Shown here in pieces: positions 57,684-64,000 of a DNA stretch of 64,000 bases (its first letter is position 1; every line of letters begins with the position of its first letter). The position numbers and the translations under genes were made by a program. This DNA is from Candidatus Tabaqchalia intestinavium (GTDB lineage: Bacteria; Bacillota; Clostridia; Oscillospirales; CAJFTT01): assembly GCA_904420005.1 (NCBI GenBank), contig CAJFTT010000042.1:1-64000 (forward strand). Direction: 5' to 3'. The notes below the pieces were generated by a model that was given only the letters and a program-made list of their open reading frames with translations, did no database searches and had not been told where the DNA came from.

Positions 57684-59021
57684 GTGGAACAAGAAACACG
57701 AGAAAGGAAACGCCGCCCGCGCAGAAGAAACCGGGCGCATGCGACAGGGGATCCGATTGCCCAACAGCCGTCTGCCGAAACACCGACTGCAGCCCCGGCA
57801 GAGCGCCCTGTGATTCGGGATGCGTTGCTTTACGAGACCGTGCGGCAGCCGGCGCAGAAAAAGCCGGCCAAGGCAAAGGTCACAGAGACTACGGACGCGC
57901 AGAAAGGGGAGGCGAAAGGACCGAGGAAAGCGAAAGAAAAACCGGTCGCGCCGCCGACACAGCAAACGGTACAACAATCTGCCCCGCAGCCCAAAGCGCC
58001 GACGCAGGAGAACGAAGCGTCTGAGATGGTGCAGGAAAGCCAGCCCAAGGAGAGCGCCAAACGGCGCGGCCGCGGCGGCCGAGGCAGGAAGAAGCAACCC
58101 GCCGCGCAGGAGGCGGTTCCGGCAACGGCGGAGGCGGAGCCCAAAGCAAAGCCCGAACCCGTCGAGGAGACAGCAAGCGCTGAACCCAAGGAAGCGGCAC
58201 AAACGGCGTCCGCCTCCACACACGGCAAAAACCGCCGCAAGAAAAAGGCCAAGTCGCCGGCTGCCTCCCAGCCGGCAGAACAACCGGCGGCGCACAAGCA
58301 GAAAGTCACGCTGCGCGGCCCGGTGGTTCGCGACGCGATTTTGGACGAGTTCGAGCGTGTGATCGGGTATCAGTTCCAGAACAAGGAGCTGCTGCGGCAG
58401 GCGCTGACCCATTCCTCCTACGCCAACGAAACCAAAGGGCCGCCCATCGGGCAGAACGAACGGCTGGAGTTCCTGGGGGATTCGGTGCTTTCCCTCACGG
58501 TGGCCAATGAGTTATACCATAAGTATCCCGATTTCCCGGAAGGCGAGCTGACGCGGATGCGCTCTGCGCTCGTTTGTGAGAAAACGCTGCATATTCTCGC
58601 CAAGGAAATCCATCTGGGGCAGTACTTATACCTCGGCAAGGGGGAAGAAGCGACAGGCGGGCGTGAGCGTCCTTCCGTGCTGGCAGACGCTTATGAAGCG
58701 GTGATTGCTTCGATTTACCTTGACGGCGGCCTCGATGCCGCGCGCTGGTTCATCCTCACGCGGATGCATCAGCAGATGGTGATGCACAGTCAGGACATTC
58801 CGCGGGATTATAAGTCCGCGCTGCAGGAGATTGTCCAGCAGAATCCGGAAGAGCGTTTGACTTATGTGCTGGCAGACGAGAGCGGCCCTGACCACAATAA
58901 GAGCTTTACCGTGGAAATTTACCTCAATCGCAACCGCATCAGTTCAGGTACCGCCGCTTCCAAGAAAGAGGCGGAACAGCGCGCCGCAAAGGAAGCGTTG
59001 GAGCTGATGGGCCGGCGATGA
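57684..59021 (+). CDS. rnc: Ribonuclease III with a long disordered N-terminal extension
   Basis: The C-terminal 225 residues are a normal RNase III: the catalytic NERLEFLGDSVLSL begins at residue 258, ADAYEAVIASIYLDGGL follows, and a double-stranded RNA-binding domain ends with GTAASKKEAEQRAAKEAL. It processes rRNA and structured RNAs. Ahead of it lies an unusual stretch of about 215 residues rich in Lys, Arg, Ala, Pro, Glu and Gln (for example KRRGRGGRGRKKQPAAQEA), with no predicted fold. The start is a GTG at 57684, with GGAGAGG ahead. Restarting inside the extension would be possible, but no internal site is clearly better. The reading frame is unbroken and in the same codon style. Confidence 0.92.
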   Translation: MEQETRERKRRPRRRNRAHATGDPIAQQPSAETPTAAPAERPVIRDALLYETVRQPAQKKPAKAKVTETTDAQKGEAKGPRKAKEKPVAPPTQQTVQQSAPQPKAPTQENEASEMVQESQPKESAKRRGRGGRGRKKQPAAQEAVPATAEAEPKAKPEPVEETASAEPKEAAQTASASTHGKNRRKKKAKSPAASQPAEQPAAHKQKVTLRGPVVRDAILDEFERVIGYQFQNKELLRQALTHSSYANETKGPPIGQNERLEFLGDSVLSLTVANELYHKYPDFPEGELTRMRSALVCEKTLHILAKEIHLGQYLYLGKGEEATGGRERPSVLADAYEAVIASIYLDGGLDAARWFILTRMHQQMVMHSQDIPRDYKSALQEIVQQNPEERLTYVLADESGPDHNKSFTVEIYLNRNRISSGTAASKKEAEQRAAKEALELMGRR

Positions 59022-60055
59022 AACACGGGAACGTCGCAGTATTCGTGCCTCATGCCGGGTGCCCGCATCAATGTGCGTTTTGCAATCAAAAGCGTATTTC
59101 CGGCACATTGACCCCGCCGCGCGGCGAGGATGTGCAGCGCCTGCTGCAGCAGGCCGTCGATGCCATGCGGAAACATAGGCCGCAGCAAGCACAGATCGCG
59201 TTTTTCGGCGGCAGCTTTACCGCGGTGCCGCGCGCGTATATGCTTGAGCTGCTGGACGCGGCGCAGCCGTTTTTGGCTGAGTTTTCCGGCATCCGGATTT
59301 CCACGCGGCCGGATGCCGTCGATGATGAGATCCTGGCCATGCTGCGACGAAAAGGCGTGACAGCCATAGAGCTGGGCGCGCAGAGCATGCGTGAGGAAGT
59401 GCTGCTTCGATGCGGCCGCGGTCATACGGCGCAGGACACGCGGGACGCCGCGGCGCGGATTCTCGATCATGGCTTTGTTTTGGGGCTGCAGATGATGACC
59501 GGCCTGCCGGGGGACGACGACGCTGGCGCGCTGTCCACGGCGCGCCAGCTGCTCGCATTAGGGCCGCAGGAGATGCGTGTTTATCCCACGCTTGTGCTGC
59601 GGGATACGCCGCTTGCCGAAGCGTATACGGCGGGACAATATCGGCCGCAAACGCTGGACGAGGCGGTGGCGCTTGGCGCGCGGCTGCTGCAGCAGATCGA
59701 AGCTGCGGGCGTGCGCGTGCTGCGAATGGGTCTGCATGACGACCATTTGGCCGAATCTGTGTTGGCGGGACCGTACCATCCGGCTTTCCGCGCGCTGTGT
59801 GAAAGTCGGCTATATTATGAAAATGCCTGCAGGGCTATGGCGGCGGCCGGTGGACGCATACACACGCTGATTGTGCATCCCAAGGGGGTCTCTTCGCTCA
59901 TTGGCCAGCGGCGGGAGAATCTTCTCGCGCTGGAGCGGCGAAATGCAGGATCGCTGCGCATCAGAACGGATGCGGCGCTTTTGAAATACGCGGTGCGGGT
60001 GCAGCCGGCCGAGCGCGGAGAAACAGCGCCAGAGATAGAGAAATCAAAATTCTAA
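59018..60055 (+). CDS. Radical SAM protein, Elp3-like
   Basis: This 345-residue protein has the radical SAM cluster motif CPHQCAFCNQ, then FFGGSFTAVPRAYM, ISTRPDAVDDE and ELGAQSM, the Elp3/MiaB-type barrel. The C-terminus has no acetyltransferase domain. It overlaps rnc by four bases and stands before smc, an arrangement found in many clostridia. The substrate is unknown; a role in tRNA modification is possible. Confidence 0.87.
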   Translation: MKHGNVAVFVPHAGCPHQCAFCNQKRISGTLTPPRGEDVQRLLQQAVDAMRKHRPQQAQIAFFGGSFTAVPRAYMLELLDAAQPFLAEFSGIRISTRPDAVDDEILAMLRRKGVTAIELGAQSMREEVLLRCGRGHTAQDTRDAAARILDHGFVLGLQMMTGLPGDDDAGALSTARQLLALGPQEMRVYPTLVLRDTPLAEAYTAGQYRPQTLDEAVALGARLLQQIEAAGVRVLRMGLHDDHLAESVLAGPYHPAFRALCESRLYYENACRAMAAAGGRIHTLIVHPKGVSSLIGQRRENLLALERRNAGSLRIRTDAALLKYAVRVQPAERGETAPEIEKSKF

Positions 60056-60067
60056 AGAAGCAGGGAA

Positions 60068-63000
60068 GTGAAACGCTTGCAGTTGCGGTCTCTTGAGATT
60101 CAGGGCTTCAAATCGTTCCCCGACCGGACGAAACTGACGTTTGGGGAAGGCATCACCGCCGTCGTAGGCCCCAACGGCAGCGGAAAATCCAACATCAGCG
60201 ATGCTGTGCGATGGGTGCTGGGGGAGAAATCCAGCAAGAGCCTGCGCGGCACCAAAATGGAAGACGTCGTGTTCAACGGAACCCAGAAGCGCAAGCAAAT
60301 GGGATATGCGGAAGTGACTCTGACGATAGACAATACTGCCCGCACGCTGCCTTATGACGAAGATACGGTCGCCGTGACCCGCCGGTATTACCGTTCAGGA
60401 GAGAGCGAATACCAGATCAACGGCAATACCGTGCGTCTGCGCGACGTGCATGAGCTGTTCATGGATACCGGTCTGGGACAGGATGGGTATTCCATCGTCG
60501 GCCAGGGCCGGATTGCTGAGATTGTTGCCGCGAAGTCGGACGACCGCCGCGAGATTTTCGAGGAGGCCGCCGGAATTTCGCGTTTTCGCAGCAAAAAAGA
60601 GGAATCGGAGCGGCATCTCAAAGTGGCGGAAGAGAATCTTTCCCGCCTGCTGGATATTCTCACGGAGCTGGAGAGCCGCGTTGAGCCGCTGCGCGAACAG
60701 AGCGAGAAGGCCAAGCGTTTTTTGGAATATAACGGGGAAAAAAACGGGCTGGAGATCGCGCTGTCTCTGGTGCAGCTCGAGCGCGGACGCGACCAGCTGC
60801 GAGATGTCGAATATAAACTGAGGGCCGCGCAGGCGCAGTATCAGGCTGCGGCTGAAAAGATCGAGGCGCTTGCCGGCGAAAACGAAGAAGTGTACCTCCA
60901 GCAGCAGAAGCTGGCCGCCCGGACGGATGAAATCCGCCGCGCCGCGCAGCAGATGGAGGAGCAGGCGACGCAGCGGGAAGCTGAGGTGGCCGTGCTGCGC
61001 AACGATATGCGCCGCGATGAGGAGATCCGGCAGCGTATTGCGGGCGATCTGTCTGCCGCGCAGGATGCGGACGCGGGGTTTGACGCCCTGGTAGCGCAGC
61101 GGCAGGAACGGATCAAAACGCGGGAAGAGGAAATCCGCAAGCTGGAAGCGTCGCTGGAGACGCTCAATGCCGAGCTGCTGGAGAGCGTCACGCGCACGGA
61201 TGCTTTGGCGGGAGAATTGGAGACGCATAACCGCCGCCTTTCCGAGCTGACGGTCGCGGTGAGCGAGCGCCGGGTGCAGCTTTCCACCGCGCAGACGGCG
61301 GTCGAGGAGCTCGACGAGCGCGCGGCGTCTGTGGCGGAGCGGCGCGAGCAGCTGGCAGCCCGGGCGGAAAGGGCGCGGGAGGAACTGGAGACGCTGCAGC
61401 AGGAGCAGGCGGCGCAGACAGTTCGGCAGGAGAGCCTGCGCAATGCCGAAGGCGGCTACGCGATCAAGCTGGAAAATCGCAGAAAAAAGCGCGAGGAAAA
61501 AGAAGAAGCCGTGCGCCGGCTGGCGCTGCGGCTTTCGGAGAAGCAGCAGCGCGCAGAGATGCTTTCGAACCTTGAGCGTCAGCTGGAGGGCTTCGCCGGC
61601 AGCGTCAAGACCGTCATGCGGGAAAGCGAGCGCGGTCGGCTGCGCGGTGTGATCGGACCGGTGTCGCGCGTGGTCACGGTGCCGGATGATTATGCCGTCG
61701 CGGTGGAGACGGCGCTTGGCGCGGCGCTGCAGAATATCGTCGTCGAGACGGAGAACGACGCCAAAGCGGCGATCGGGTATCTCAAGCAGCAGGATGCGGG
61801 ACGCGCGACGTTTCTGCCGCTGTCCTCGGTGCGGGGCAATCTGCTTGACGAGCGCGGCGTCGCCGGGCAGCCGGGGTATGTCGGCGTTGCGGCGCGCCTG
61901 GTGCAGTATGAGGCGCGGTTTGAAGGCGTGGTTCATTCTCTGCTGGGGCGCATCGCTGTGGTACGGGATCTGGACGCTGGCATCGCGCTGGCGAGGAAGA
62001 ACCAGTTCCGTTTTCGTATCGTGACGCTCGACGGGCAGATCATCAACGCGGGCGGCTCCTTCACCGGCGGTTCCGTCGGGAGAAACGCAGGGCTGCTCAC
62101 CCGCTCCCGCGACATTGAAAAGCTGCAGCAGGAAGCGGCTGCGCTGCAAACGCAGCTGGATGCGGCTTCCGAAGAGAAACGGCGCATTTCAGAAGAAACG
62201 GCCGCGCTGGAAGCGGAATATCTCGGCCTCAAGAGCGAGCTACAGACCTGCGCGGAGAATCTCATTCGTCTGGACGGGGAGTTGAAGCTGCGGCAGGATC
62301 AGGCGGAGGCTGCCGACAGCATGCTTTCTTCCCTGGAGGAGGAAGCGGCTGACGCGGCGCAGCGGCGGGAAGCGCAGCTGGCCCAGATTGCGCAGACGCA
62401 GCAGGCGCTCTCCGAATTAAGCGAGCAGATGACGCAGGCCGAGGAAGCCGTTACGCGGCTGTCCGGCGGTCAGTCGCAGCTGGCGGCCCGCCGGGAGGCG
62501 CAGTCGCAGGAGATCGCCTCCATCCGGCTGCAGGTGATGGAGATCCGCAAGGATATCGACGCCGACGAGCAGGCGATCGCGGATGTCGAAGTCCGCCGGC
62601 AGGAGCAGAAAAGCCGCGCCGGCGCTTACGAGGAGGAAATCCGCACACTGGAAGAGAAAACCCGGCAGGATGAAGAAAAGATCCAGGCGCTCTTGGCGGA
62701 GGCGGCTGCGCTGCGCGAGCAGGCGAAGGCATCGGAGACCGGCGTGGCCGAAGTGGCCCGCGAGAGGGAGACGCTGGAAAAGCGCGTCACGCAGATCGGG
62801 GAAGAGCAGAAAGCCGCCTATAACGAGCGGGAGAAAATCGGAGGCGAGGTCGGTCGGCTGGAAGAGCGCCGCGCGAATCTCAGCCGCGACTATGACAAGA
62901 TTATCGCTTCCCTGCTCGAGGAGCATCAGCTCACCCGCTCGGAAGCGGAAGCGGCTGCGCCCAAGATCGAGGATGTACCGCAGGCGCAGCGGCGGCTGGC

Positions 63001-63658
63001 AGAGCTGAAAAACAAAATCAAAGCCCTGGGATCCGTCAACGTCGGCGCAATCGAGGAATATAAGGAAGTCTACGCCCGGTACGCCGCGATGAAGGAGCAA
63101 TATGACGATGTGGAGCAGTCGAGGAAAGAGCTGCTGCATATTATTTCAGACGTTACCTCCAAGATGAAAACCATCTTTGGGGAGGAATTTGCCCGCATCA
63201 ATCTCAATTTTACGGAAACGTTCCGGGAGCTGTTCGGTGGCGGCACAGCGCAACTGCGCTTGACGGACCCGGACGATGTGCTGACCTCCGGCATCGAGAT
63301 CGACGTGGCGCCGCCTGGGAAGATTATCAACAATCTCGCCTCACTCTCCGGCGGCGAGCAGGCGATGGTCGCTATGGCGATCTATTTCGCGATCCTGAAG
63401 GTGCGTCCCGCCCCGTTCTGCATTCTCGACGAGGTGGAGACGGCGCTGGACGACGTCAACGTCTCCCGCTTTGCGGCGTATCTGAACAAAATGTCGGATC
63501 GCACCCAATTCATTGCGATCACGCATCGGCGCGGCACGATGGAAATGGCGGACCGGCTTTACGGCGTGACGATGCAGGAAGAAGGCGTGTCCAAGCTGCT
63601 GGTGATGAACGTCTCGGAAATGGCGAAGGATAAGCAGCTCGGCGCGATCATAAAATAA
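60068..63658 (+). CDS. smc: Chromosome segregation protein SMC
   Basis: This 1196-residue protein has Walker A VGPNGSGKSNISDAVRWVLG near residue 32, a coiled coil, a hinge (about residues 500-680, with GVIGPVSRVVTVPDDYAVAV), the second coiled coil, signature LASLSGGEQAMVAMAIYFAI and Walker B FCILDEVETALDDVNV. It compacts and resolves chromosomes with ScpA/ScpB. It begins at a GTG 12 bases after the radical SAM gene; a TTG at 60077 is an alternative. ftsY follows. Confidence 0.95.
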   Translation: MKRLQLRSLEIQGFKSFPDRTKLTFGEGITAVVGPNGSGKSNISDAVRWVLGEKSSKSLRGTKMEDVVFNGTQKRKQMGYAEVTLTIDNTARTLPYDEDTVAVTRRYYRSGESEYQINGNTVRLRDVHELFMDTGLGQDGYSIVGQGRIAEIVAAKSDDRREIFEEAAGISRFRSKKEESERHLKVAEENLSRLLDILTELESRVEPLREQSEKAKRFLEYNGEKNGLEIALSLVQLERGRDQLRDVEYKLRAAQAQYQAAAEKIEALAGENEEVYLQQQKLAARTDEIRRAAQQMEEQATQREAEVAVLRNDMRRDEEIRQRIAGDLSAAQDADAGFDALVAQRQERIKTREEEIRKLEASLETLNAELLESVTRTDALAGELETHNRRLSELTVAVSERRVQLSTAQTAVEELDERAASVAERREQLAARAERAREELETLQQEQAAQTVRQESLRNAEGGYAIKLENRRKKREEKEEAVRRLALRLSEKQQRAEMLSNLERQLEGFAGSVKTVMRESERGRLRGVIGPVSRVVTVPDDYAVAVETALGAALQNIVVETENDAKAAIGYLKQQDAGRATFLPLSSVRGNLLDERGVAGQPGYVGVAARLVQYEARFEGVVHSLLGRIAVVRDLDAGIALARKNQFRFRIVTLDGQIINAGGSFTGGSVGRNAGLLTRSRDIEKLQQEAAALQTQLDAASEEKRRISEETAALEAEYLGLKSELQTCAENLIRLDGELKLRQDQAEAADSMLSSLEEEAADAAQRREAQLAQIAQTQQALSELSEQMTQAEEAVTRLSGGQSQLAARREAQSQEIASIRLQVMEIRKDIDADEQAIADVEVRRQEQKSRAGAYEEEIRTLEEKTRQDEEKIQALLAEAAALREQAKASETGVAEVARERETLEKRVTQIGEEQKAAYNEREKIGGEVGRLEERRANLSRDYDKIIASLLEEHQLTRSEAEAAAPKIEDVPQAQRRLAELKNKIKALGSVNVGAIEEYKEVYARYAAMKEQYDDVEQSRKELLHIISDVTSKMKTIFGEEFARINLNFTETFRELFGGGTAQLRLTDPDDVLTSGIEIDVAPPGKIINNLASLSGGEQAMVAMAIYFAILKVRPAPFCILDEVETALDDVNVSRFAAYLNKMSDRTQFIAITHRRGTMEMADRLYGVTMQEEGVSKLLVMNVSEMAKDKQLGAIIK

Positions 63659-63693
63659 TCTCGGATGGAATTTGAAGAGGAGAAGGTGCCGCA

Positions 63694-64000
63694 ATGGGAT
63701 TTCTGGAAAAGATCAAAAACGGACTGCGCAAAACAAGGGACAGTTTCACCTCCAATCTGCGCGGAATTTTGAATTCCTTCACCAAAATCGATGAAGAACT
63801 CTTCGAAGAACTTGAGGAAATCCTCATCATGGCGGATGTCGGGACGGTCACCACACAGCATATCCTCGATCGGCTGCGCCAGAAGATCAAAGAGGAGGGG
63901 CTGACCGACCCGCAAGCCATCCAGGAAAAGCTCAAAGAAGTGCTGTGCGAACTGCTGACAGGGGACAACACGCTGCATCTTGCCACACAGCCGTCGGTGA
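63694..64000 (+). CDS. ftsY: Signal recognition particle receptor FtsY (start only)
   Basis: The first 102 codons, up to the window end, read MGFLEKIKNGLRKTRDSF and then the four-helix N domain with FEELEEILIMADVG. The GTPase domain lies outside. There is no acidic A domain, so this is the short FtsY form with direct membrane contact through the N-terminal amphipathic helix. GAGGAGAAGG precedes the ATG. smc-ftsY order is conserved in Firmicutes. Confidence 0.9.
   Translation, partial: MGFLEKIKNGLRKTRDSFTSNLRGILNSFTKIDEELFEELEEILIMADVGTVTTQHILDRLRQKIKEEGLTDPQAIQEKLKEVLCELLTGDNTLHLATQPSV

Overview
The window looks like the chromosome of a GC-rich clostridial Firmicute, probably Oscillospiraceae/Ruminococcaceae-like. 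This is inferred from gene content: diaminopimelate aminotransferase DapL, a DUF951 protein, a type III glutamine synthetase, an ANTAR regulator beside glnA, a two-gene SufC/SufB pair, and Gram-positive ribosome binding sites and sigma-A promoters. It is mostly a housekeeping chromosome; only the first 2 kb looks rearranged. No tRNA, rRNA, CRISPR array or intact insertion sequence was seen.

Layout. 1-2182: a junction between an AT-richer minus-strand coding fragment and a sigma-70 gene that has lost its N-terminal half, then a gene-poor stretch with two perfect inverted repeats. 2183-6742: a NAD synthetase and the SbcCD nuclease. 6885-16083: mostly minus-strand genes, namely a secreted GH78 rhamnosidase, an M16 peptidase, acetyltransferase, RNase HI, VanY-type carboxypeptidase, M18 aminopeptidase and CoaE. 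16080-19046: a translation-related operon (acetyltransferase, DUF951, RF1, TsaC-type protein, CoaE). 19242-22998: plus-strand small and S1-domain genes, RNase P RNA and an ArsB-like permease. 45187-48834: an acetyltransferase, a DUF1848 protein and SufCB. 49239-64000: infC-rpmI-rplT, rRNA methyltransferase, dprA, topA, trmFO, plsX, rnc, a radical SAM protein, smc and the start of ftsY.

The centre (23118-45113) is a nitrogen-assimilation island. On the minus strand nine genes lie nearly end to end from one strong promoter: glnA, an ANTAR antiterminator, pyrG, carA, carB, nadE, purF, dapF, dapL. Glutamine synthesis is therefore followed by three glutamine-consuming amidotransferase enzymes (CTP synthase, carbamoyl-phosphate synthase, PurF), an ammonia-dependent NAD synthetase and the lysine/peptidoglycan DAP steps. 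Facing it on the plus strand are a flavodoxin/ferredoxin protein, glutamine synthetase III, and both glutamate synthase subunits.

The most interesting signal is regulatory. The glnA leader has two adjacent hairpins with six-base loops carrying A at position 1 and G at position 4, the signature of RNA bound by ANTAR proteins, and the first competes with an intrinsic terminator. The glnN leader has two terminators, each overlapped by a hairpin with the same kind of loop. With an ANTAR protein encoded just after glnA, this suggests that both glutamine synthetases, and through glnA the whole nucleotide/NAD/DAP operon, are controlled by antitermination.
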